64,000 bases of DNA from Mycolicibacterium duvalii (GCF_010726645.1 NZ_AP022563.1:4588001-4652000); one strand, 5' to 3'; shown: positions 8,716 to 16,782, counted from the stretch's first letter. The notes: generated by a model from the sequence alone, not told the origin. Program-made: numbers and translations.

Positions 8716-9312
8716 GTGGCCCGCACCGAGAACGCGATGGCAGCGGTGTCGTCGCTGGAGGTGCGCCGGGCGCGCCGCGAGGGGCGAGACCTGACGGCGT
8801 CGATCCTCGACGTCGCCAGTGGGCTGCTCGCGGAAGCCTCCTACCCGGGCGTCACCCTGCCCGCGGTCGCCGCCCGCTGCGGCACCTCGGTCGCTGCGCT
8901 GCTGAGGCAGTACCCCACCAAAGACGTGCTGATCGCCAGCATCTACCTGCGTCGGCTGCAAACGCTGCCGCTCGAGGTCGACACCACCGGCGATGTCGTG
9001 GACCGGCTTACCGCCCAGGTGCACTTGGTGGCCAACCTCTTCGCCGACCATCCGCATCTCGGCCTGGCCTGCAACATCGCGCTGATGCGCAACGACGACC
9101 CGGGCATCGTGCCGGTACGCGAGGCGGTGTCGACCGAGATCCGCCGACGGATCGCCGCCGCACTGGGATCCGGTGCGTGGCCCGAGATCAACAACACCGT
9201 CGAAACCGTGATCTGCGGGGCGCTGCTGCAAGTGGGTGCCGGCTTGCTGGGCTACCGGCAGATGATCGAACACGTCGAGATGATGCTGCGGCTGCTCCTG
9301 CCGGAGGACTGA
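8716..9312 (+). CDS. TetR-family transcriptional regulator
   Basis: A 198-residue regulator starting at GTG, divergent from the His-rich membrane protein with about 100 nt between them. The N-terminal helix-turn-helix region is recognisable (SILDVASGLLAEASYPGVTLPAVAARCGTS-type pattern, then LLRQYPTKDVLIASIYLRR), followed by an all-helical ligand domain. The recognition helix is less canonical than usual (AALLRQYPTKD instead of xYxHFxxKE). Its target may be the divergent gene. The ligand is unknown. Confidence 0.85.
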   Translation: MARTENAMAAVSSLEVRRARREGRDLTASILDVASGLLAEASYPGVTLPAVAARCGTSVAALLRQYPTKDVLIASIYLRRLQTLPLEVDTTGDVVDRLTAQVHLVANLFADHPHLGLACNIALMRNDDPGIVPVREAVSTEIRRRIAAALGSGAWPEINNTVETVICGALLQVGAGLLGYRQMIEHVEMMLRLLLPED

Positions 9313-9372
9313 CGTCCTGTATCGCGGCGCCGAACGTGCTTCTGTGGCGGATTTTTTCGTCGATCTGCGCCC

Positions 9373-10092
9373 TCAGCGCACCGTCGGCGGCGACGCAATG
9401 ACCGGCGGGCGCGAGTACTTCACATAGAGGTAGTCGGCGTGGGTGAGCACATGGTCGAGCACCATCGACCGCGGGGTCTGCAGCGCGGCACCACCGTGGC
9501 CGACCGCTTGGATGCCGGCCAATGTCGGAGAGATGGTCACGCACAGCTCGTCGAGTAGGTCGGCCGCGGTGATCTCGTCCAGCAGCGTCGGACCACCCTC
9601 GCAGAGAATGTGATTCAGGCCGCGACGGCGGAGTTCGGTGACCGCGGCGCCGACGTCGACGGTGTCCGAGCCGGCGACCAGCACGTCGCGCCGCTCATCG
9701 GGAGCAAGACGGTACTGTTCGACCGCGCGTTCGGTGGTGACGAGGATGTGGCGCTGGGCCGGATCGGCGAACAGCGAATCGGGAAGCGCTCCCGTGCCGC
9801 TGACCACCGCGATCGGCGGGATGCCGCGGGCGCCGGGTTCGCGCAGGCGCACCGGTCCGTACTGCTCGGCGCGGGCGGTACCCGCACCGACGAGCACGAC
9901 ATCGGCGAAGCGACGTAGTTCGCGCAGCAGTGCCTGGTCGAGTGGGTCGGACAGCGGTCCGGCTCGGCCGGCGAAGGCCGCGGCGCCGTCGGCCGAGAAG
10001 ATCATGTTGGCGCGCACCCCGGAGGGCGGCGTCGCGTAGAAACCGGTCAGTTCGGCGAGGTCGGCGACGACGCGCAGTTGCGGCACGGTCAC
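9373..10092 (-). CDS. RibD C-terminal domain reductase (pyrimidine reductase family)
   Basis: A 239-residue member of the dihydrofolate-reductase-like fold of RibD reductase domains, similar in kind to mycobacterial Rv2671. Start GTG at 10092 overlaps the upstream flavin reductase stop by 4 nt (GTGA). Visible motifs are VRANMIFSADGAAAF near 22-36, LRRFADVVLVGAGTARAEQYGP around 57-78, and CEGGPTLLDEI near 185, which form the NADPH and substrate pocket. There is no deaminase domain, so it is not a full bifunctional RibD. It may reduce a pterin or flavin precursor; in M. tuberculosis the related Rv2671 can bypass DHFR inhibition when overproduced. Confidence 0.85.
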   Translation of the reverse strand: MTVPQLRVVADLAELTGFYATPPSGVRANMIFSADGAAAFAGRAGPLSDPLDQALLRELRRFADVVLVGAGTARAEQYGPVRLREPGARGIPPIAVVSGTGALPDSLFADPAQRHILVTTERAVEQYRLAPDERRDVLVAGSDTVDVGAAVTELRRRGLNHILCEGGPTLLDEITAADLLDELCVTISPTLAGIQAVGHGGAALQTPRSMVLDHVLTHADYLYVKYSRPPVIASPPTVR

Positions 10093-10586
10093 GCCTCGTG
10101 GCCGGGGGTCAGGTCGCGGACGTCGGCGAAGGTGACCCAGTCGGAGAACTCGCCGGGGGCCCGGCCCGCCACCGGCTGCAGGACGTGCGCGACGTGGTCG
10201 CCGACATCGAAACGGTCCCGGATCGTACCGACGAACCAAGCGCCGGCGTCGTCGAGGACCGGGACGCCCTCGGGTCCGTCGTGCCATGCGCAACGCGTGA
10301 ATTTGTCTGTCTCGTCGCCGGTTTCGCCGCCGAACAACCGAGGCACGTCGAGGTGGTCGCGGGCGAAGACGTGCACCGCGAGATGGGTGGCGTCCCGGGC
10401 GATCCGGAACGTCCGATTCTTCTTGGAAAGGCCGATCAGGAACCTCGACGGGTTGATGCTGGTCTGGCTGGCGAACCCGACCAGGCACCCGGACCGATCG
10501 TCGCCCGCGCGGGTGGTGACCACGAACATCGGATAGTCCAACAGAGACACCAGCGCTTCGAAGGGTTCGGAACCAAAGTCGGCCAT
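10089..10586 (-). CDS. Flavin reductase family protein
   Basis: A 165-residue FMN-binding split-barrel protein. LDYPMFVVTTRAGDDRSGCLVGFASQTSINPSRFLIGLSK-type architecture is the usual first half of flavin reductase-like domains. It lies directly upstream of the RibD-like reductase with a 4-nt overlap, so the two are translationally coupled. It may supply reduced flavin or act as a flavin-dependent reductase in its own right. ATG start; the upstream gap to the cyclase gene is about 40 nt. Confidence 0.85.
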   Translation of the reverse strand: MADFGSEPFEALVSLLDYPMFVVTTRAGDDRSGCLVGFASQTSINPSRFLIGLSKKNRTFRIARDATHLAVHVFARDHLDVPRLFGGETGDETDKFTRCAWHDGPEGVPVLDDAGAWFVGTIRDRFDVGDHVAHVLQPVAGRAPGEFSDWVTFADVRDLTPGHEA

Positions 10587-10628
10587 CCGAGCAGTATCCC
10601 CGCCGGGGAGATCGACGTGGCGATCACC

Positions 10629-11429
10629 TCACGCGTTCACCGCGTAGACAGTCTGCGCCCCCTGAATGCCCTTGAATTCCGCCCGTCGGGGCTCTCCGAA
10701 CGACATGTCGTCCGGGCAGTCGAGCGACTCCCGCAGTGCGGCGCTGACCAGGATCTGCCCGCCGTCGGCGAGGTCGGCGATGCGCGCGGCCAGCGCCACG
10801 TCGAGGCCGAAGAGGTCCTCCCCGCGCCGGACCGACGTGCCGACGTGTGCACCCATCCGCACCCGGATGTCGTCCCACCGCGGCCCGTCGGATGCCAGTG
10901 CACGCTGAACCGCCACGCAACACCGCAGCGCGTCGAGCGGCCGGGCGAACGCGATCATGAAGCCGTCACCCTGATTCTTGACGACGAAGCCGTGGTGTTC
11001 GCCGACGAGCCGCACGATGAGCCGGTTGTGCCTTTCGAGCAGCTGCACCCAGGCGCGGTCACCCATCGCCTCATTGCGCTGCGTCGAGCCCTCGATGTCG
11101 GAGAAGACCAGCACCACCGATCCCGACGCGGTGATCTTCGCCAGGTCCGGCCGCTCGACGCGGGCCCAGCCGGCGATGTCCTCGATCGAGCTGCGCACCT
11201 GGCCGCCGATTCCCTTGCGAACGATGGCGTCGGCGGTCTGCACGGTATTGGTCACCGCACGCACGGCCAGCGGTGCGACCCCGACCGGCTTGCGCCGTCG
11301 GGGCGCTCCGTCGTCGGCGCGCTGCCGGCGGTTGAGTGCGCGGCGCGCGCTGGTCAGCTGTCGCCGCGACACGAGCAACAGGATCGCCAGCGCGATCAGT
11401 CCGGCGGTCTGACAGCGACGACGATCCAC
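10629..11429 (-). CDS. Adenylate/guanylate cyclase domain membrane protein
   Basis: About 266 residues from a GTG at 11429. One hydrophobic segment near the N-terminus is followed by a basic linker and a class III cyclase homology domain (from about 110). Metal-binding Asp are in FSDIEGST and NQGDGFMIAF. The position that normally holds the transition-state Asn (VNxxxR) reads VALAAR, so Asn is replaced by Ala while Arg is kept; activity may be low. The N-terminus is doubtful: a second frame starting ATG at 11443 encodes MTAALWIVVAV, which would join smoothly to QTAGLIALAILLLVSRR if one base were added near 11410. Divergent from the peptide cassette. Confidence 0.82.
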   Translation of the reverse strand: MDRRRCQTAGLIALAILLLVSRRQLTSARRALNRRQRADDGAPRRRKPVGVAPLAVRAVTNTVQTADAIVRKGIGGQVRSSIEDIAGWARVERPDLAKITASGSVVLVFSDIEGSTQRNEAMGDRAWVQLLERHNRLIVRLVGEHHGFVVKNQGDGFMIAFARPLDALRCCVAVQRALASDGPRWDDIRVRMGAHVGTSVRRGEDLFGLDVALAARIADLADGGQILVSAALRESLDCPDDMSFGEPRRAEFKGIQGAQTVYAVNA

Positions 11430-11540
11430 AGCGCGGCGGTCATTCGGCCGATTATCTACCGGCGGCTGTTTACGCAGCGACAGCCCGGGAAACTCTCGCC
11501 AGACCGCGCCGGCAGGCGCGGGCTGACGAAGGAGGATCCC

Positions 11541-11720
11541 ATGGCCATCAACGACGACGACATCACCACGACGCCGGGCGGCGGCGAAGGCACCGCGGAC
11601 GGCGGCTCGAACCCCGAGGGTCACGACGGCGGCGCCGACGGAACCGCCGGCGGCGAGGGCACCGCCGACGGCGGCTCGAATCCCGAGGGCCACGACGGCG
11701 GGGCCGACGGCACCGCGTAA
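11541..11720 (+). CDS. Repeat peptide, putative RiPP precursor
   Basis: A 59-residue protein with a very strong Shine-Dalgarno (AAGGAGG, 11529-11535). It has a 12- to 13-residue leader-like start, MAINDDDITTTP, then two tandem 23-residue units that are identical in amino acids (14-36 and 37-59), each reading GGEGTADGGSNP then EGHDGGADGTA. The composition is almost entirely Gly, Asp, Ala, Thr, Glu, Ser, Asn, Pro and His, with no Cys, Lys, Arg or aromatic residue. Nine nt downstream starts a JmjC/cupin oxygenase. The arrangement suggests a modified ribosomal peptide with two core copies. Hydroxylation of Asp, Asn, Pro or His is the likeliest chemistry. Function is unproven and no homologue is claimed. 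Confidence 0.75.
   Translation: MAINDDDITTTPGGGEGTADGGSNPEGHDGGADGTAGGEGTADGGSNPEGHDGGADGTA
11580..11717 (+). repeat. Two 69-nt tandem coding repeats
   Basis: Units 11580-11648 and 11649-11717 encode identical 23-residue sequences but differ at seven bases, all in third codon positions. The repeat is therefore old enough to have collected silent changes while the peptide stayed fixed. Confidence 0.95.
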
Positions 11721-11729
11721 CGAGACTCC

Positions 11730-12944
11730 ATGCTGAGTCGCTGCATCGGCGCCGACCCCCAGGAGTTCGCGCAGAGCTACTGGGGGAGGCGGCCGCTGTT
11801 CAGCCCGGCCGCCTCGCTGCCGCGCGACTTCTCGGATCTGTTGTCGGCCGACGCGGTCGACGAGTTGCTCGCCGAGCGCGGGGTCCGCGCGCCGTTCATC
11901 CGGCTTGCCAAGGACGGCAGCGTGCTGGCGCGCGACTGTTATCTCGGGCCGGCGGGCTTCGGTGCCGAGGTCACCGACCAGGTGGACCCGGCCAAGGTGC
12001 TTGCGCAGTTCGCGGCCGGTGCGTCGATCGTGCTGCAGGGTCTGCACCGGTTATGGCCTCCGGTGATCGACTTCGTGCGCGCACTGGTCGACGACCTCGG
12101 CCATCCCGTGCAGGCCAACGCTTACATCACGCCTCCGTCGAACCGGGGCTTCGAACCGCACTACGACGTACACGACGTGTTCGTGCTGCAGACCGCCGGA
12201 CACAAACACTGGTCGGTGCACGCGCCCGTGCACGTCGATCCGCTGCCGACGCAGCCGTGGACCGACCACCGGGACGCGGTCGCGCACCGGGTCGCCGACG
12301 ACGACCCGGTCATCGACACCGTACTCGCGCCGGGCGATGCGCTGTACCTGCCGCGGGGCTGGATCCATTCCGCCCGGGCGCTGGACACGGTGTCTGTGCA
12401 CTTGACCGTCGGGGTGTCGGCGACCACCCGGCTCGACGTCATCCGCGCCCTCGTCGACGGGTTGTCCGCGCACCAGCAGTTCCGCGCGTCGCTGCCGATG
12501 GCCACCGACCCGACCGACCGAGACGAGATGGCCGCCACCGCAACGAAAATCATCGCCGAACTGACCGAGACCTTGCGGGACGGGGCGCCGGACCTGAGCG
12601 ATGCCGTGGCCACCCGCCTGGCACAGCAGTACGCCGAGCGGACCCGTCCGGTGGCGGTGCGGCCGCTGGCGTCACTCGTCGCCGCCGAACACGCCGACAC
12701 CGTGGTGGTCCGGTGGCGCCGCGGTCTGGTCGCAACTCTCGAACGCGGTGACGGGCGGGTGCGGATGCGCCTGCCGGACCGCACTATCGACTTTCCCGAC
12801 GCGTGCGCCGATGCGCTGGCTGCGCTGCAGCGCGGGACCGTCGCCGACGCCGGCGACCTGCCCGGTCTGGATGCCGCCGACGGCGCCGTGGTGATCCGCC
12901 GCCTGCTGCGCGAAGCGGTTCTCGTCCCGGTGGATCGGTCATGA
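11730..12944 (+). CDS. JmjC/cupin-domain Fe(II) oxygenase
   Basis: A 404-residue member of the bacterial cupin_4/JmjC group that includes RoxA-like 2-oxoglutarate-dependent protein hydroxylases. The metal triad is visible: H144-Y-D146 in EPHYDVHDVF and the distal His H213 in LYLPRGWIHSA. The N-terminal part has the family's PQEFAQSYWGRRPLF entry motif. The C-terminal 170 residues form a helical and winged-helix-like region usual for this group. It begins 9 nt after the repeat-peptide gene and overlaps the ferredoxin-like gene by 4 nt (ATGA), so all three are one transcription unit. It most likely hydroxylates a protein or peptide, and the adjacent peptide is the obvious candidate substrate. 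Confidence 0.88.
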   Translation: MLSRCIGADPQEFAQSYWGRRPLFSPAASLPRDFSDLLSADAVDELLAERGVRAPFIRLAKDGSVLARDCYLGPAGFGAEVTDQVDPAKVLAQFAAGASIVLQGLHRLWPPVIDFVRALVDDLGHPVQANAYITPPSNRGFEPHYDVHDVFVLQTAGHKHWSVHAPVHVDPLPTQPWTDHRDAVAHRVADDDPVIDTVLAPGDALYLPRGWIHSARALDTVSVHLTVGVSATTRLDVIRALVDGLSAHQQFRASLPMATDPTDRDEMAATATKIIAELTETLRDGAPDLSDAVATRLAQQYAERTRPVAVRPLASLVAAEHADTVVVRWRRGLVATLERGDGRVRMRLPDRTIDFPDACADALAALQRGTVADAGDLPGLDAADGAVVIRRLLREAVLVPVDRS

Positions 12945-13831
12945 CCGGCGCGCCGAAGCGCACTCCGTGCAGCGACGCCTCGCTGGCGCGCCAGGACCCC
13001 ATGCACGGCACCGCCTCCGCCGGAAATCGCTGGTTGCTTCTTGAACTCGAGGGTGGTTGGGGCCCTTCGGCTTTCCTGCAATCTCCCAACATCATCGACC
13101 CACAGCTGGGGCGGGCGGTGGTGCGACGTGCCGAATCCGCCAAGATGCGCATCGCTGCGATCCGCCGGCACGGCCGACGCTCCGCAGCACCGCGCTGGCG
13201 CTGGTATATCGCCGATGCCGAACCGGGTTCGGAGGCACTGCATCACGGTGAGGTCGGCGACCCGCGGGATTATCTGGAGCTGGCTCTCGACGGCTCCGAC
13301 GGCCGACGTGTCGACGAGCCGGTGGTCGCGGTGTGCGCGCACGGCAAGCATGACCAGTGCTGCGCGGTGCGGGGCCGCGCCGCCGTCTCCGCGATCGCGG
13401 CCGCCTATCCGGAGATCACCTGGGAGTGTTCACATCTGGGCGGCGATCGGTTCGCCGCGACGATGCTGATCCTGCCCGAAGGCCTGTGTTACGGCCGGGT
13501 CGACTCCGCCGACGGGGCCGCTCTGGTTGCCCGGTATCTCGACGGACGGCTGGACACCAGCTTCCTGCGCGGCCGTACCTCGCTGCCGCACGCGGTGCAG
13601 GCGGCACAGCACTACGCGCGGTTGCACCTCGGTGAGGACCGCATCGACGCGCTCGCGCCCCTCGACGTGCACGCGGGGGAGGGGCTGCGACGGGTGGTGC
13701 TCGAGCACCACGCCGGTCCGATCGAGGTGACGTTGCGGGACAAGATGTCCGAGTCGCTGTTCTCGCAGTGCAGTGCGACGGTGGCCGGACCGGTCCGGAC
13801 GTTCGAACTGGTGTCCCTGAATCAGACGTGA
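12941..13831 (+). CDS. Sucrase/ferredoxin-like [2Fe-2S] protein
   Basis: A 296-residue protein of the sucrase/ferredoxin-like family, which has a thioredoxin-like [2Fe-2S] ferredoxin fold. Cluster-ligand regions are VAVCAHGKHDQCCAVRG (about 133-149) and WECSHLGGDRFAATM (about 165-179). An additional CSDAS near the N-terminus is typical of the family. It is coupled by a 4-nt overlap to the JmjC oxygenase and could supply electrons to it or keep its iron reduced. The 3' end overlaps the convergent reductase-like gene by 10 nt. Confidence 0.88.
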   Translation: MTGAPKRTPCSDASLARQDPMHGTASAGNRWLLLELEGGWGPSAFLQSPNIIDPQLGRAVVRRAESAKMRIAAIRRHGRRSAAPRWRWYIADAEPGSEALHHGEVGDPRDYLELALDGSDGRRVDEPVVAVCAHGKHDQCCAVRGRAAVSAIAAAYPEITWECSHLGGDRFAATMLILPEGLCYGRVDSADGAALVARYLDGRLDTSFLRGRTSLPHAVQAAQHYARLHLGEDRIDALAPLDVHAGEGLRRVVLEHHAGPIEVTLRDKMSESLFSQCSATVAGPVRTFELVSLNQT

Positions 13832-14898
13832 CCGAAGCCGGTATGGCTGCGGATCAGCGGCAGATTCGCCATGGTCGCGAACCCCGGCGGCGCCGCACAC
13901 ACCGCCGGCACGGCGTTGAGGATCTGCATGGCCGTGGCCACATTGGCCGAGCGGACGTGCTCTTCCATGCCGGCCGCGCGGCGGAAACTGGCCAGCGAGA
14001 AGAAGTGGGTCCGCATCGACGGGTCGCCCTCGATGGTCAGCGTCCAGCCGTGTTGCGGCGTGGGCCAGTGGTCGGGATATTCGTTGCCGACCGTCCACAG
14101 AGTCTCGATCTCGATCAGCGTCTCCCCGGAACGCTGTCCGCGCCACTGCCAACGCTGCCCGGCGGTGGTGCCGGCCCGCAGCACATGGTCGAAGATCTGG
14201 TGGTCGTCCTTGGCGGGCACCGCATCGACTGACGCGGTCACCTCGTCGATGTCGGCGTGCAGCGCGTCGGCGAGAAACCACACCTGCTCGGAGAACAAGG
14301 CGCTGTTGAAGGCCAGGAACTCGTTGGCCGTCGGGCTGATCTCGTCGACAGGACGCCCGAATGCCATGTTGTCGAAGGTGATCGACGTGCTGTCGTAGAC
14401 CGACCAGTCGGCACGCTCCTGCAGGGTGATCTTGTCGATGGTGCGGCTCATGCCCGACAGGGCCAACGGCAGTACACCGGACAGGTTCCCGGGGTTCAGT
14501 CCGCTGCCGTGCACGCTGGATCCGCCGCGGCGGCAGGCGTCGAGCAGCCGGTCGCGGTCGGTGCGGTCGCTGCGTTCGGGATGGAACAGAAATGCCGTCG
14601 TCGCAACGTTTTTCCCGCTGGCGAGCAGGGCGCAGACGTCGGCGATCTCGGTCCGGCGCGGCGTGTAGAGGACACAGTCGGCGTCCAGCGCGAGGATCTG
14701 CTCGACGTCGGTGGTCGCGGCGACCCCCACCGGGTCACGGCCGACGAGCGTCCCGACGTCGACGCCGTTCTTGTCCCCGGAGTAGACCCGCGCGGCCACG
14801 ATGCGCAGGTCGGGTCGGTGGTCGATGATCGCGGTGGCCAGCTCCCGGCCCACGGCGCCCAGGCCCCAGAGGATGACGGCGTGCTGCGGGGATTCCAC
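13822..14898 (-). CDS. Dihydrodipicolinate reductase-like NAD(P)-binding protein
   Basis: A 358-residue protein with an N-terminal Rossmann fold (VILWGLGAVGRELATAI, GxGxxG) and architecture like DapB or 2,4-diaminopentanoate dehydrogenase proteins common in mycobacteria. SGLNPGNLSGVLPLAL in the middle is characteristic of this extended family. It follows a fused MaoC-type hydratase by 2 nt, so both are co-transcribed and may act in the same lipid or sterol pathway. The true substrate is unknown; a role in lysine synthesis is unlikely given the context. Confidence 0.8.
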   Translation of the reverse strand: MESPQHAVILWGLGAVGRELATAIIDHRPDLRIVAARVYSGDKNGVDVGTLVGRDPVGVAATTDVEQILALDADCVLYTPRRTEIADVCALLASGKNVATTAFLFHPERSDRTDRDRLLDACRRGGSSVHGSGLNPGNLSGVLPLALSGMSRTIDKITLQERADWSVYDSTSITFDNMAFGRPVDEISPTANEFLAFNSALFSEQVWFLADALHADIDEVTASVDAVPAKDDHQIFDHVLRAGTTAGQRWQWRGQRSGETLIEIETLWTVGNEYPDHWPTPQHGWTLTIEGDPSMRTHFFSLASFRRAAGMEEHVRSANVATAMQILNAVPAVCAAPPGFATMANLPLIRSHTGFGHV

Positions 14899-14900
14899 GG

Positions 14901-15932
14901 TCAGCGGAAGCGGACGTGCAGCGTTGCCAGGCCGAAGATCTTCTTGCCGCCGGCTTTGGCGCCGACCAGCACGACGCCGCTGCGGGTCTGTGGGTCGAGG
15001 GATTTGACCTTGCCGCTGAACTCGATGTCCGCACCCTCCCTGGCCGACACCACCGCCGGCTGGGACAGCCGCACCGCGTAGCGGGTGACCGCGCCGGGGT
15101 CGCCCGACCAGCGCGATACGAAGCCGGCGCCCAGCCCCATCGTGAGCATGCCGTGCGCGATCACGTCGGGCAGCCCGGCCAGCTTGGCGATGTCCTCGTC
15201 CCAGTGGATCGGGTTGGCGTCACCGGCGACGCCGGCGTAGTTGACCAGATCGCCGCGCGAGAGCCGGGTGTGGTGGATCGGCAGCTCGTCGCCGACCTGC
15301 ACGTCGTCGAAGTTCGCGGTGCCCGGCGTGCGGGTCAGCGTGCCCTGCGAGATCCTGATCTCGCCGTCGGGGCGAATCGTCTTCTCGTAGTCGGCGTCGT
15401 TGCCGCCGATGTCGAGAATGTTCATGTCGTGCATCATCGCGTTTTGCACGGCCGTCTTGACCCCGGCGTCGATGTCCTCGGCGGTCACCCCCACGACGGT
15501 GGTGTGCAGCGTGTGCACCCGCTCCCCGTGCAGATCGGTGTAGGTGTTGGTGACGGTGATGAAGTCGCGGCCGGCCGTGCGGCGCACCGAGGACAGCTCG
15601 ACGTCGATGATCAGCTCGTCGCCCGCCACGATCGGGCGGTGCTGCTCGAACACCTCCTCGGTCTGCAGGTAGGTGTCGTAGCCGACGACGATCTCTTCGA
15701 ACATGCGCCGGTTGCACTGCATGCCGGGGGCCGAGGTGAACGTCAGCGGCGCGATGACGTCGGAATACCCCAGTTCACGGGCCGCGGTGACGTCCCAGTG
15801 CGCGGGGTGGTAGTCCTGCACCGCGCGGGCGTACTCGCGCAGCTTCTCACGGCCGACGAGATAGGTGCCCGCCATCTGGTAGTGGTGCCCGACCCGGGCT
15901 TCGAGCGGCGACGTCTCTGCGGGTGCAGTCAT
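14901..15932 (-). CDS. Fused HadA/HadB-like (double hot-dog) hydratase
   Basis: A 343-residue protein with two hot-dog domains. The N-terminal half (VGREKLREYARAVQDYHPAHWD, then SDVIAPLTF) resembles HadA/UPF0336. The C-terminal half carries the catalytic hydratase-2 motif (AGDANPIHWDEDIAKLAGLP, then IAHGMLTMG) as in HadB. Such fusions hydrate or dehydrate 3-hydroxyacyl thioesters in mycolic or related lipid pathways. The first gene of a two-gene unit. A probable promoter region of about 110 nt lies upstream. Confidence 0.88.
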   Translation of the reverse strand: MTAPAETSPLEARVGHHYQMAGTYLVGREKLREYARAVQDYHPAHWDVTAARELGYSDVIAPLTFTSAPGMQCNRRMFEEIVVGYDTYLQTEEVFEQHRPIVAGDELIIDVELSSVRRTAGRDFITVTNTYTDLHGERVHTLHTTVVGVTAEDIDAGVKTAVQNAMMHDMNILDIGGNDADYEKTIRPDGEIRISQGTLTRTPGTANFDDVQVGDELPIHHTRLSRGDLVNYAGVAGDANPIHWDEDIAKLAGLPDVIAHGMLTMGLGAGFVSRWSGDPGAVTRYAVRLSQPAVVSAREGADIEFSGKVKSLDPQTRSGVVLVGAKAGGKKIFGLATLHVRFR

Positions 15933-16043
15933 ACGGTGACACTAACGCGCGCCCGGTCGGCGAAAGTGCACGCAGCGTCGTCGCCGGACCGCAGACGCTA
16001 CCGTCGGCGCACTCTCGCGCTACCGACCAGCGGCTCGACGGGC

Positions 16044-16466
16044 CTATTCGACGACGAAGATCGGGATCTGCCGGGAGGTGTTGGCCTGGTACTCGGCGTA
16101 GGGAGGGAACGCCGCGACGGCCAGCTCCCACCAGTGCTGCCGCTCGTCGCCGTCGAGTTCGCGGGCGGTGCCCTCGAAGATCCGCTCGCCGTCTTGGACC
16201 GTCACCGCCGGGTTGGCCTTCACGTTGAAGTACCAGGCCGGATGCTTGGGATCGCCGCCTTTGGAGGCCACCATCAGGTAGCGCCCGTTCTCCTCGACGC
16301 GCATCAACGGCACGTAGCGCTTCTTGCCGGACTGCGCGCCGGTGGTGGTGAACAACACGATGGGGCGGTCGTAGACCTCGACGCCGTCGGTGGTGCCCTG
16401 CTCGAGGATGCGCTGGGTCTGCTCGCGGACCCAGTCGGTGGGACTCAACTCTGCTTGTTCGCTCAC
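16044..16466 (-). CDS. Deazaflavin (F420)-dependent nitroreductase-family protein
   Basis: A 140-residue protein of the mycobacterial Ddn/FDOR-B split-barrel family. Motifs PIVLFTTTGAQSGKKRYVPLM and GRYLMVASKGGDPKHPAWYFNVKANP are typical F420-binding signatures of the family. GTG start at 16466 follows GGAG at 5-6 nt. Members reduce quinones or nitro compounds using reduced F420. No membrane anchor is visible. Substrate unknown. Confidence 0.88.
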   Translation of the reverse strand: MSEQAELSPTDWVREQTQRILEQGTTDGVEVYDRPIVLFTTTGAQSGKKRYVPLMRVEENGRYLMVASKGGDPKHPAWYFNVKANPAVTVQDGERIFEGTARELDGDERQHWWELAVAAFPPYAEYQANTSRQIPIFVVE

Positions 16467-16557
16467 GTTGTCTCCAATGATCGGCAGACCGCCGGTATTC
16501 CCGGCTAGATTGCCCGCCGAGCCCGAGCGAGAAACGCCCCGGACTCGGCCCAGCGGG

Positions 16558-16782
16558 TCAGACCGTCCACCCCGTCTCCTGCGGCCACGACTCCACGTTG
16601 CGACCGTTGCACCGCAACCGCACGTACTCGTGGCCACGGTCGGAGGCTTGGGCGACCGTGTCGGCGAACACCCGGCGAGCCTCGGCTTCAGGTCCCTGGA
16701 CCACCGACGTCTCCTGTGCTCCGTTGGCCGGGTCGCCGCGGTCGTACAGGTCGGCCACCACGACCTCCCAGGTCTCGCTCAT
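16558..16782 (-). CDS. Small conserved hypothetical protein
   Basis: A 74-residue protein with an excellent Shine-Dalgarno (AAGGAGGTTCAG before ATG at 16782). It begins MSETWEVVVADLYDRG and ends in YVRLRCNGRNVESWPQETG. The pattern of alternating hydrophobic residues suggests a small alpha/beta fold. A longer upstream frame exists but lies in another gene's control region. No function is recognised. Confidence 0.8.
   Translation of the reverse strand: MSETWEVVVADLYDRGDPANGAQETSVVQGPEAEARRVFADTVAQASDRGHEYVRLRCNGRNVESWPQETGWTV

Noticed and set aside
9930..11540. A long plus-strand frame running into the repeat peptide
   Set aside because: It is the mirror of three minus-strand genes; the peptide has its own AAGGAGG and ATG at 11541.
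14916..16508. A 530-codon open frame antisense to the hydratase
   Set aside because: It has the composition of a GC-rich mirror frame (Arg, Val, Gly, His rich), no domain motif, and lies opposite a clear enzyme gene.
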